A stretch of 64,000 nucleotides of DNA, taken from the NCBI GenBank assembly GCA_016711345.1, contig JADJTD010000001.1, forward strand, positions 806,001 through 870,000, written 5' to 3'. Source of the DNA: Chloracidobacterium sp. Lineage in GTDB: Bacteria > Acidobacteriota > Blastocatellia > Pyrinomonadales > Pyrinomonadaceae. The stretch's first letter is position 1. Every line of letters starts with the position of its first letter. Made by a program: the position numbers and the translations under genes. Shown here in pieces: positions 37,765 to 47,300 of this stretch. The notes below the pieces were generated by a model. It was not told the origin of the DNA and did no database searches. It was given only the letters and a program-made list of their open reading frames with translations.

Positions 37765-38451
37765 CTAAAGCCCCCTAACTATTAACTTTCCGACATACCG
37801 ATCATCAGCGGCTCGTTGAACCAATAGCGTTGCTGCAATGTCCGTCCACCGTCGTCGATCCGCATCGCTTCCGTTCTCACCCACAGTCAGACAGCCCGCA
37901 CTGTACGTACCCACATGGAGGTAACGATTGAGAACGTCGGTGTCGTTGATGAAGAACCATGTCAACGCATAGGAGGTCAAATGCAAATAATTGGCGCCGT
38001 CTGGATGTGGGTAGTCAGCCTGGGAGAGAAGGTATTGGCCGTTAGGCAACTGATTGCTTGAATCGAATCCGGCGGCCACAACAACGTTTCCGGGGTTAAC
38101 CGTTAACCTCTTGGTCCTATAATCGAATTCCAAGACGGCCCCGACATTGAATGCGACATCAACAAATCTTGATCGAGAATCCACGAGGGCAGTAACGTCC
38201 GCCTGTACGCCCTTATTAGGGGAATCCAAGATCGTGAATTTCTCACGACGGCCCGCACCCGTGCCGGTGAATGATATATCCTTTGCACGACAGTATTTTG
38301 AAACTGGGATGATCACACTATCTGACAGGCGTTTCACGCTCAACCAGTTGTCATTGCCAACCTCGGTCAAGGCTTTAGCGACGGTGGGAGCGCGAAATGA
38401 TGGTTTCAAAACATCTCGATTGAAAACTTTTTTCACTAGGTTTGAGTTCAT
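37765..38451 (-). CDS. L,D-transpeptidase-like (YkuD-type) protein
   Basis: This 228-residue protein has no signal peptide. The C-terminal half has YLHVGTYSAGCLTVGE, which matches the catalytic S-x-G-C block of YkuD-type L,D-transpeptidases (usually H-G-T-x-x-S-H-G-C-x-R/N). An upstream LHLTSY supplies the further His. The final Arg/Asn is replaced by Thr, so the match is partial. L,D-transpeptidases form 3-3 cross-links or attach proteins to peptidoglycan. The N-terminal half is not recognised. The gene lies between a small lipoprotein and the copied fragment in the heart of the giant-gene locus. An 11-base G tract lies 43-53 bases upstream of its start. Confidence in the fold is moderate. 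Confidence 0.55.
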   Translation of the reverse strand: MNSNLVKKVFNRDVLKPSFRAPTVAKALTEVGNDNWLSVKRLSDSVIIPVSKYCRAKDISFTGTGAGRREKFTILDSPNKGVQADVTALVDSRSRFVDVAFNVGAVLEFDYRTKRLTVNPGNVVVAAGFDSSNQLPNGQYLLSQADYPHPDGANYLHLTSYALTWFFINDTDVLNRYLHVGTYSAGCLTVGENGSDADRRRWTDIAATLLVQRAADDRYVGKLIVRGL

Positions 38452-38493
38452 AGTTATTGATCAAACGGGCGTCTCTAAGTCGAGCAACCCATT

Positions 38494-38504
38494 CCCCCCC
38501 CCCC
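38494..38504. repeat. C11 (G11) homopolymer tract upstream of the transpeptidase-like gene
   Basis: Eleven consecutive C on the plus strand lie between the lipoprotein stop and the start at 38451. It is the longest G/C homopolymer I noticed in the window. Such tracts change length by slippage and can alter promoter spacing or readthrough, or they can mark a sequencing error. Confidence 0.85.
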
Positions 38505-38535
38505 AATGCGTTGGAAGGCCAGCATCAAAAGCATT

Positions 38536-38835
38536 TCATTTGCAGGTCTTGTCAATTTCAAAGCATACGTGAGTTGGGTCTTCGCCGGCAGCTGCTTTAC
38601 GCTGATCCAAATCGGTGAATGCGAGAGCCTGAGTTGGGTGTTTGCTTAACCTCAACCCTGGGGTAGTGCTCCAAGGTGGGGTAAGCGGCGTCTTCCGGCA
38701 TGTACATTGATTACTCATACCAGAAGTTTTAACCGTCCAGTATTCGGTTGGCGGCGCCGTTGTCGTTTCGTTCGATTGGCTACAAGCAAGCAACAAAACG
38801 CACGGGACCATTAACGACAGCATACTCATTTTCAT
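38536..38835 (-). CDS. Small cysteine-containing lipoprotein
   Basis: This 99-residue protein has a lipoprotein signal, VPCVLLLAC, with the lipidation Cys at about residue 18. The mature part has four more cysteines (QCTC, VCFEIDKTC), probably as disulfides. It lies between the broken BPSL0067-family gene upstream and the transpeptidase-like gene downstream. A small periplasmic lipoprotein next to a murein-hydrolase-type gene could be its immunity partner, but nothing in the sequence proves this. Confidence 0.65.
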   Translation of the reverse strand: MKMSMLSLMVPCVLLLACSQSNETTTAPPTEYWTVKTSGMSNQCTCRKTPLTPPWSTTPGLRLSKHPTQALAFTDLDQRKAAAGEDPTHVCFEIDKTCK

Positions 38836-39024
38836 CTCTTTCCCCCAATCGCGATCTGTTTCCTTAAATGCCCAACAGCTGCATTTCGAAATGGCCTCAG
38901 GAAGCGCTTTAATGGCACTATTAATATTGTTGCACTAACGTTATTACAGGAGCAATCCACATCGCCACCTCTGTTTAGAATTTCCCAGTGAATGCTGACT
39001 GCCCTTCCGGCAACCGGCCACAGG

Positions 39025-39338
39025 TTATTCGATCACCGAAAAGGCATCACCGTCGTTACTCGGCAAGCCAGTCCCACCCATTGGTCCCAAACCTCTATTC
39101 CGCTCGATCTCTGATTGATGAAGATCGCTGCGTGTTGGCCTGTGGGTTCGGTCGGGAATAGCCGCTTTTAAAGGTCGCGATCGCCGTTCCTTTTGTTAGT
39201 TTCTCCCTCGCACTTTCACGCCTTCTTTCCAGAGCTGGTATGGGGAGCTCCAGACGATTTCTTTACATAAGCGACGCATTACCCGTCTCCAACAATTTGG
39301 CTTTCATAGCTTTCAGGATTTGTTGCCTTGTAGGACAT
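39025..39338 (-). pseudogene. Broken BPSL0067-family (NlpC/P60-like) gene
   Basis: An ATG at 39338 behind CGAGGAG starts MSYKATNPESYESQIVGDG, then hits TAA and resumes as CVAYVKKSSGAPHTSS. The next frame gives LTKGTAIATFKSGY, another GQHAAIFINQRSSGIEVWDQ, and the last frame ends SNDGDAFSVIE and a stop at 39025. Reading the blocks in order matches the BPSL0067 family as I remember it (CV-Y-V-K, GTAIATF, GQHAAI, VWDQW, NDGDAF-V-E), a small papain-like NlpC/P60-type fold. At least one stop and two or more frameshifts, plus a probable internal deletion, make it non-functional. Its survival in recognisable form suggests recent decay. Confidence 0.6.
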
Positions 39339-39471
39339 TTGTATTTTCACTCCTCGATTTAGCTTGAAACTGAAATCCACTGATAAAACAGTAACAACAC
39401 CGGAAAGGAATGGATCAACTGGTTAACTCATCACATTCTCAATTATTATTTTATCATTTTGATGATTCGGT

Positions 39472-42400
39472 CTAATAAATCAATTCTACATATCTGACCC
39501 GCATTTCCTCTCGCTCCACCACGTCGTTATACAGAAAGTATTTATCGCTGCTTACAACATCAGCCCATTTTTTATTTTCAAACCACTCGACCTCCACGAT
39601 ACGGATTCTAAAATGAGAAAATTTCTCCGATCCAGCTTTGCGGGCAAGCAAATTTCCGGTTTGATCCGGGTTGGAACTCCTAAGGAATCGAAGCTTTTTT
39701 GATGCCTGGTTCGTTCCCTCTTTAACATTTTCGAGAAGCGGATGTATGAGCGCCCATTGCCCTTGGCCCTTCGGCTCGTCTACCTGAGAGATCACCGGAT
39801 ACCAAGCTATCTCATCATCGCTCCCTTCTACAGAAAGAAGAAAATTAGATCGAAGTAGCCACTCATTCTCTCCCCCGGGTCCTTCATGGCGAAAGTGATG
39901 CAGCGATTCATAGTCAAATGAAAGCGTAATGTCGACCTCTCCCGCCTTATCGAGGAAATCAGTAATTCCCCAGGGGTTTGGAATCCACGAGACCCCCGGT
40001 TTATCAAAATAGACAGAAAGTCTTCGCTCAGGAAGCAAGTAACCCCAGACTCCCCGTTCCACTTCTGAAACACGGCAATCTTTTTCTAACTCTTCGAATG
40101 TCGTATCCGGTTTGTATTCGAGATAATTTACCGCGAAGGGCTGATAGTTCAAAAGGGCAAAATTTATAAAAGGATTGTGAAGCTGCTTTCCCTCCGCAGT
40201 TGTCACGTCGAGTTCAATTTCACATTTCCATAGCTGTTTTTCCAAATCAAAACGAGGCAGAAAATGAACTATACCTAGATCCCCGTCGTAGCGAGCGTCA
40301 TATTTATTTTCTCCCTCAACGTTAAAATCAAAATCAGCATTACCTTGCCAACGGATATTTTCAGGTTTGAGAAATTCACTTTTGGTTTCAAATCGGTCTG
40401 AAACAACGTCCCTACCCGCCTTGGAGATTAGGTCCTTATCCGCCAAGATATCGTTGTACCTGCTCCCACTTTCTCTTACGACGATTCCAATACGTAGCTG
40501 TTTCTCCGCCCTCGGGCTCTTTAAATATAAGGTTGCCGAATTACCTTTTTGTGAACTGTAAATTATGTCGTCTGCTTTGTGTTGTTTGTGATTTACGGCA
40601 GTCACAACGTATTTTATCTCGGGCCTTCCCGGAGGCGTGCTACGCAGGAGGATTACCGGGAATTCCTTTTCTGTTTCCAATGAATAGTCGCCTTCATCTC
40701 CATTATTTCTGCGAAAGTATCCCGAAAACTTTGAGAAATTTCTCAGTTTATATCTACGCTCCTCGAATTTTGCCGATTTCGCATCAAAGGCGATTTCCAG
40801 AGTCGATCTTATGTTGCGGAATAGTTCGTTCCCGGTACGCTGAGCGTTAGACGAACGCTTTAGCTGATCCATGATTGTATTGCTAAACTCCAGAGTGAAT
40901 TCGGGATACGCCTTGTTATTGTTGCTTTCGAAGCTTAGAACGGGATGCTCGGGGAAATGACTAATTGCCAGGCTTTGCGAATCTGCACGTGGAACGTTGT
41001 TCGGTCGAGCGTTTAACGAATAGTGTCCAGGTTCATCGGCATACTCTTCTTTTCTCATCCAAAGCTCAAGACCGCCAGTCGGGAGTTCATTCAGGACGAA
41101 AGTTGGCCGATCCACCGTTGCATGCCGTCCTAGCTCTCGGCATTCATCTAGGCGCTCAAAATCAGCCAAAAAGCTTAGTCTCACCGATGAGTTGCCAGCC
41201 CCGGCGTTTTCTTCGGGCCTTGTCCAATTAGGGGGAAAGATTACGTTCTTAGTCACATCATAGTCGGCATATTTTCCTACGGCATGCATGGTTCGGAGCC
41301 AAACGTCAACATGCTTGAAAGTATAGTCCGGGGCATGCTGAGCGGAGGAAAGTTTATGTATTCTCGGTTGTACAAGGGGTTTTCTTACGGCATGTGACAA
41401 TTGGATCGTTTTAGTCCCAACTCTACTTTCTTCGGACACCATCATGTCGATCCCTAGGTCTTTGTACCATGGGTTTAGCATAAAGTGCGTCTTCCATTCT
41501 TCCGTAATAGCCGTCGTGAGTTTGGCATAAATGATTGCCCCTTTTGTCAAAAAGACCTGTAGTTCCTTCGCTCGGTCCGCATGGTTGATTGAAGGATCAA
41601 AGGAGCCTCTCGCTTTATGCAGTTTCAGCAAATAACTAATAGGTTTCACTCCGGGTTGGCCTCCGAATTTCAACCTCAGTCTTTCGCGGGAAACAAAAAC
41701 GTGCAGCGTACATTCTTTATCCCAGAAAAATTCAATTTCGCACCCTTCTATGGAGGGATCCGAAAGATAATTGGGGGTGATATGGGGTGCGGAATAAAAA
41801 TTCTTCATCTGAGTGCCACCACAGTAGCTCTCACATTTTTCGGGGCATCTGTTTCTAGACCCTTTGATAAACTCTTTATAGCCCTCTTCATTCAGGAACG
41901 GGCAGTTATAACGAGTTTTCCATTTGAAAGAGTCTTCTACACTCATCGAGCCAGGCGATACCAGTCCGTAGTAAAACGCATGCTCAAAAGCTATCCGGTC
42001 GGGGAGGATGTGCCGGTTGGAAGTTTGATTCTGATCGGAGTTATCAAAGAGACTGTCGCTTCTAACGATTAAAGATTCGAGCGACTCCCGATCCCGCATC
42101 GGCAGCGAATCATCGTTCTGTACATCTGCCGTGTGATGGAGGTTAACCGGTTTCTTGTTCTCTAGCGGAGAGAATTTTATTTGCGGGGGTAAGACCGTAT
42201 CACCGGATATGGATGCGAACTCAGCCAACTCTTCCAGACACATCTGTGCCGACTCGCCTCTCGAGATCCGTGGCGGAATGCGCCACCCGCAGGAATAAAC
42301 TTGGCAAATAAGAAAAGAATATTCTTTCCATTTATTCCCTCCAGCAAATCTCAATTTAGGACTTTTTTTGCGGAAGTGATGCGGTATTAGGTAGTAACAG

Positions 42401-44397
42401 TTCAGCGATGATTCCTTCCGTTTCTCGATATTAGGAAAATGGAAAAAATCTAGTACCGGCGAAATCCGAGCTTTAGATTTCGTATACCCCGAATCAGCTG
42501 GGTTCTCCTTGTCCTCCCGAACCACATCTGATCGCCGGACCGTGCTTTTCCGTGAGAAAGCGCTTTTTAGCGTGAGAAGTTCACCTGCATATTCAAAGAG
42601 CACCTCGCCGATATTAGTTTTAAGGCGACCGTGTTCCGCATACTGATTAACGGTATCAAAATGTATGCAACCCTCATGAAAATCGTTTGCATATATAGGT
42701 ACAGTTTCGCCCTTAAGTCTTATTTCAAGCCGGCGCCCCGTCAAGGAGAAGGTCTCTGTATTCAGATGCCGTACGTCTTTTCCAACCCTTTCAACATCCG
42801 TAATTGCAATTGTTACACCATGGCCTTGCATGGCATATTCATCCGTGAGTTCAAATTTTTTTATTTCTTCGTCTGATTGAGGTAACTCAACCGGTTTTAC
42901 CATCTCATGGAGCTCCGGATTCATATAGAGAATGCCACGTGTAAGGGCGTCATGAACCTCCTTTCTGTTTTCTAAGTGGTTATCATCGAGCCTCTCAACC
43001 GCATTTCGTAACGACTCTTCAACAGCCATTTTATCGAATCGGACGAGGGTGGCTTTTGCTGCATTGAGCAAAGAATTATGATAATAACTTTTTCCGTCGT
43101 TCGGTTCCGGCTTCTTACTATTAACTAAGTAAGCAAACTTATTCTTGAATCGAACGACTTTAACGCTAGTCGTAAGATTTAGAATATCGGCACCAATTGT
43201 CGACCAATATTGTTGAGCAGCGAGATTGAAGGATAAGGAGAATCTACTGCCCCCGGCCTCCGTAGGAAGAATTGAGCCGGGAAGTTGAATTTCGTAGTCC
43301 CTTATTAATCCCATTATTCTCATAATTTCGGGCTCATTCGAAAGCATTGAGAAACTCTGAACTACTTCATCAATATCGATTTCGTCACCGTCTATATATT
43401 CCTGTGAAGAAACACCAAAAAGATCATTGATTTTCAACTCTTCGACGACGGAGTTAGCTATTGCTTCCTGTTGCTGCTTGACGGCCGCCTCGTGTCGCTG
43501 CTGTACGTCGAGCGAGGCATTGTGCGGTTTGTTACGAAAATTTGCGAATGCCTTCCGGATATTCTCCAGAAACACCGGACGTTGACTCTTAAATCGTTTA
43601 CGAAACTTGAGGCTTTCCAACACTGCGATTTCCCGATTGGTTGCTGCAGCCTGAGAACCCTGCACAAGTTTCTTCATAGCCTTGTTCTCGAATCGTTGAG
43701 GGTTCTGTTTCATCTCCTCTCTTATCGTTGCGATAGGCCGATTCTCCGTTCTGGTCCGAGGCGCAAAATTGCTTTCGTTCAGAATGTGTGAACGGAGGTT
43801 TGAAATCATCGGAAGGTTTCCATCCGCGAACAAATTCTCGGGAAAAGGATCAAGTAGCTTATATTCTTTTAGGTGAGCCTCCGCGCCTATTGATTTGTTT
43901 GGTGGAAATATGGACGACCACAGCAGTGTTCGTAGAGACGAGGTTTTGTCGTCCCGTGACAAAGATGTTGCAGCACATCTGAAAGGGTTTCCCTCTTGAT
44001 CGACCCCGGTGAATTTGATTTGCGAGTTTTGGTTCGAAAACAACTCTTTCAGCAATTGAAGAGCTTGATAAAATTCGGAATACGCTGTTTTTTCAGTGGC
44101 ACTCTCTGCGTCGCTTCTCTTAAATCCATGGAAGTAAGTATTTATGTCAAAGCAGACGGACACCACTAACTTGCTGGCGTCTTTTCCCCGAATCCCGTTA
44201 GGCAAAAGGCGTGCAATAAACTTTGCATTCTCTACTTTAGAGGGCCCGGCCAAGGGGGAATGCAACTCGCGGTCTTTCTTCATCCCCGCTGATTGATCGC
44301 GATCGAAAGAAACCGATTGCTCTGTTTCAAAATTGCCATTTTGTTCTTTCACTTTTTCATACTCCCAACTCACATAACCGTAATGAAGTCTATCCAC
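39472..44397 (-). CDS. Giant protein (1641 residues), second of the minus-strand pair
   Basis: The frame starts at a GTG at 44397, overlapping the upstream giant gene by 28 bp; an alternative GTG at 44373 overlaps its TGA. Neither has a strong site, so translation is probably coupled. The protein is soluble by composition with no signal peptide or membrane helix. The N-terminal third is helical and charged (KKLVQGSQAAATNREIAVLE). A Cys cluster, CPEKCESYCGG, sits near residue 850, and the second half is beta-rich (for example PEIKYVVTAVNHKQHKADD). The C-terminus ends RYVELIY. I recognise no family. It occupies the same place in its pair as the 1504-residue protein does on the other strand, but I see no obvious sequence identity between the two. 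Confidence 0.75.
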   Translation of the reverse strand: MDRLHYGYVSWEYEKVKEQNGNFETEQSVSFDRDQSAGMKKDRELHSPLAGPSKVENAKFIARLLPNGIRGKDASKLVVSVCFDINTYFHGFKRSDAESATEKTAYSEFYQALQLLKELFSNQNSQIKFTGVDQEGNPFRCAATSLSRDDKTSSLRTLLWSSIFPPNKSIGAEAHLKEYKLLDPFPENLFADGNLPMISNLRSHILNESNFAPRTRTENRPIATIREEMKQNPQRFENKAMKKLVQGSQAAATNREIAVLESLKFRKRFKSQRPVFLENIRKAFANFRNKPHNASLDVQQRHEAAVKQQQEAIANSVVEELKINDLFGVSSQEYIDGDEIDIDEVVQSFSMLSNEPEIMRIMGLIRDYEIQLPGSILPTEAGGSRFSLSFNLAAQQYWSTIGADILNLTTSVKVVRFKNKFAYLVNSKKPEPNDGKSYYHNSLLNAAKATLVRFDKMAVEESLRNAVERLDDNHLENRKEVHDALTRGILYMNPELHEMVKPVELPQSDEEIKKFELTDEYAMQGHGVTIAITDVERVGKDVRHLNTETFSLTGRRLEIRLKGETVPIYANDFHEGCIHFDTVNQYAEHGRLKTNIGEVLFEYAGELLTLKSAFSRKSTVRRSDVVREDKENPADSGYTKSKARISPVLDFFHFPNIEKRKESSLNCYYLIPHHFRKKSPKLRFAGGNKWKEYSFLICQVYSCGWRIPPRISRGESAQMCLEELAEFASISGDTVLPPQIKFSPLENKKPVNLHHTADVQNDDSLPMRDRESLESLIVRSDSLFDNSDQNQTSNRHILPDRIAFEHAFYYGLVSPGSMSVEDSFKWKTRYNCPFLNEEGYKEFIKGSRNRCPEKCESYCGGTQMKNFYSAPHITPNYLSDPSIEGCEIEFFWDKECTLHVFVSRERLRLKFGGQPGVKPISYLLKLHKARGSFDPSINHADRAKELQVFLTKGAIIYAKLTTAITEEWKTHFMLNPWYKDLGIDMMVSEESRVGTKTIQLSHAVRKPLVQPRIHKLSSAQHAPDYTFKHVDVWLRTMHAVGKYADYDVTKNVIFPPNWTRPEENAGAGNSSVRLSFLADFERLDECRELGRHATVDRPTFVLNELPTGGLELWMRKEEYADEPGHYSLNARPNNVPRADSQSLAISHFPEHPVLSFESNNNKAYPEFTLEFSNTIMDQLKRSSNAQRTGNELFRNIRSTLEIAFDAKSAKFEERRYKLRNFSKFSGYFRRNNGDEGDYSLETEKEFPVILLRSTPPGRPEIKYVVTAVNHKQHKADDIIYSSQKGNSATLYLKSPRAEKQLRIGIVVRESGSRYNDILADKDLISKAGRDVVSDRFETKSEFLKPENIRWQGNADFDFNVEGENKYDARYDGDLGIVHFLPRFDLEKQLWKCEIELDVTTAEGKQLHNPFINFALLNYQPFAVNYLEYKPDTTFEELEKDCRVSEVERGVWGYLLPERRLSVYFDKPGVSWIPNPWGITDFLDKAGEVDITLSFDYESLHHFRHEGPGGENEWLLRSNFLLSVEGSDDEIAWYPVISQVDEPKGQGQWALIHPLLENVKEGTNQASKKLRFLRSSNPDQTGNLLARKAGSEKFSHFRIRIVEVEWFENKKWADVVSSDKYFLYNDVVEREEMRVRYVELIY

Positions 44398-47300
44398 GAC
44401 TCTTGCGAAATATGCTCCGTTTCGACGATTGGCTGGCTGGTCTCGTCCAGTTTATCTAAAGCAGCCATATATATATCACAGGCAAATTCCGAGGCCCCCT
44501 CGACCGACAAACTACGACCGGAATCATAAAAGTGTTCCATTTTAGAAAAATGTCTCACTAAACTCTGGGCGTTCTCGAAATTATTCCCGCTAGAGGTTTG
44601 CGAAGTATTACTACTTTGCGCGCCACTGATCCGTTTTGTATACGTAGACGTGAACTTCTTTCTTATGAATCCGATCTTTGCAGAATGAGTGACGGAACAG
44701 CTCCCTTCAACATAACTGTTCTGGCTAACGACCCCAATATATATCCGCACGCCTACTTCCAATATCCATACCTTGAGGCGCCCCTCGGCGACGATGTAGC
44801 CCTCCAGTCGGACACCAAAATCGTTTTTTGTGTATCGAAAACCGAATGCGAGTTTTGCCTCGCCCGAAAAAGGCCCGAAACGGAGACCGGACCACACTCC
44901 GGCTTCAAGAGCACAGTCAATCTCTACTATTCCCCGTTTGGTATCAACCACCAGTCCAAAGAACCCGAAACCAGCATAAATATTCACTGCAATTCCGAAC
45001 TTTTCTTCAGGCGTCGCAAGTGAAAATCCGAACCTCATCGGACGGTTGTCAAAATATATCTTGAGATCAAAATTTAGCGAGAGATTAAAAAAAGCAAAAC
45101 CAGGCGTCTGGATCGCCGGGAGTGGAAGCGAGTAGCCAAGCGATGCGTGATCCGGTCGGACCGCAAGGATTAGACCCACGCCTAGTGTTTTTAAGTAGCT
45201 CTCAAAAGCCTGCACAAATGAGAGGGCACCTTCAAACTCAACATGCTTTATTTTTACGTCAAATTTCGAGCTTTCTCCGGAACCGGCTGAAAAACTCACA
45301 CGTTCAAAGACAATGTTAACCATTTCGAAAAATCCGATTCCAAAGTTGGTTAGTGTGTTTTTCGAAGTATTGGTTATTTCGCTGACTACTGGAGGAAAGA
45401 CCCCTTCCGCAAAATGCACGACCGTCCTGACGTCAACGGTTAAATTGGTATTTGGATTGGAAAGCTTCTTAAATGTAACTACTCCAAACTCTGCGTCCCT
45501 GAAATTTGACGTATTCCATTTATACGTGAGTTCTTGCTTTTTAAGGGAAGTTAGGAGTGTGTAGATGTTACGAGCTTCCTTTATTTGATCTGCTGCAAGT
45601 TTGATAGACTCATTTCCTACGGCATTCTCAAGCTCGGTCTGCTTTTCGTCGATATACTGTCTTACGGCCTCATCAATGGCGTTCGATGCCTGGCTTTTCA
45701 ACTTCTCTGCATACTCCTGCGCAGCTTTCTTTAAGAGTTCACGTCCGATCTTGAAATTTTCTTCAGAAAGCTTTATGGAATCATAGAAAATCTTTGCTTG
45801 AGCATATTCATCCTTAAAAGCTTTCTTCAAAAATTCCTCGCCTTTCGGGATATTGTTGATGGTATGATTTACTAGACCTACCTCGTGTACAAATTTCTTT
45901 CGCACATTTCCTAATTCGACGGGCTTATTAAGAGCAAGATCTTTAATATACTTTTGTCGCAATTCTTCGTATTTATCATACTGTGCTTTAATATCGCGGG
46001 TGAGTCCGGTATATGCTTCATGCAGCCGTGAATTGAAAGTACCTCGTATATCAAGAATCTCCTTTCTGATACGCTCCTGTTCCTGGTAATAGAAGTAGGG
46101 ATCAAATTTACGCGCAAAATCAAGGAATTGGTCGACTTTCAACACTGTTTCTTGGACTCTCTCGACCACGTCCCTTTGTGTCGCGGTTAGTTCTGATGTC
46201 CCCCGGGCTAAGGCGCGTTCAGCGCTGCTTTTCCATTCCCTGATTTCTTCGGCAACGGCCCAAGTCGCCCGCTGGAAACTCTCCACCGACTGGTCCAGCA
46301 TCTTCCAGTGTTCTGTGTATTCCGCGTGGAGGACCTGGAGGGCCACCACGGCTTCTCTCTGAAATTTCGTGCCGTCAGCGTTGCAGGCGATAAATCGATT
46401 TAGGTCTGCGACCTTCTTCTTTACCTGTATAAGCCCCGAATCTTCAACCGAACGAAGAATGTTGAATGGCTCTAAACGGCTATCGGGGGAAAACATTGAT
46501 CCAGAATCAAAGTACACTTGTTTGCCTTCACCGGTTGACAGTTGCTTATTGTCATTGGAGGTCTTAAATAGGTGGTCTAGGCGAATTGAATACTGTTTAA
46601 TTTCTTCATGATACAATCGACGAAGGGTCCCCGCGGGTTCGTTGCCAAGAAAGTAATCCTCAATTTTATGAAGTTTAATATTTCTCAGGCTTGCGGGTAA
46701 GTTCTCCAGCTCCTCGGCTTTTATATTGCCGAATAACGCGCCCATTTTCGCCTTCTTATCCTCAAGCTCTGATTCTAAGATCTTAACTTCGCCTTCGATA
46801 AAGGTCTTAGCGATTGCACTATATGAGTCTATGAGCGATTTGACATCGTTAAAACCTGCCCCATCCAGAAGGACCTCAAACCCTTGAGTCTTGTAGTATT
46901 CAAGCTGGGTCTTTACAAGAGATTGCAGAGTATCTAAATCCGCAGTCAGCTTAAGTGTTTTAAGACTATCTAAGGTCTTTTGGATGTTTTGACGTTCAAC
47001 ATTTAGAAGCGTCTCAAGCCTTTCGACTTCAGCTTTCAGACTCTTTATTATGCTTTCGACGTCCGCAAACTTTGCTTTTATTTGCGTATAAACCTCGGAT
47101 TCAATGGAGGAAGCAATTTCCTCAATACGATTTGCAAATTTCTCGATTTCGAAGAGGGGAGAATTCTCAACAGGTATTAGTTCTTCGAGAAGCCTAATGA
47201 GATCCAATCCCATGAGTTCAGAGAACTTGCCGCGAAAGATCGCTTTTGGGTCTAAATCTTTTAACTTCTCAATAGAGGTGTTGGCGATCCCCGGCGTTCT

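Noticed and set aside
36233..38835. Phage lysis module
   Set aside because: Murein enzymes are present, but there are no holin, tail, capsid or integrase genes nearby, and the giants do not resemble phage tail proteins.
38840..39020. Extension of the broken NlpC/P60-like gene past 39025
   Set aside because: The SNDGDAF-V-E end and stop match the natural C-terminus; nothing conserved follows.
41617..42072. 151-codon plus-strand frame inside the giant gene at 39472-44397
   Set aside because: Antisense shadow in a continuous 1641-codon reading; no site or family.
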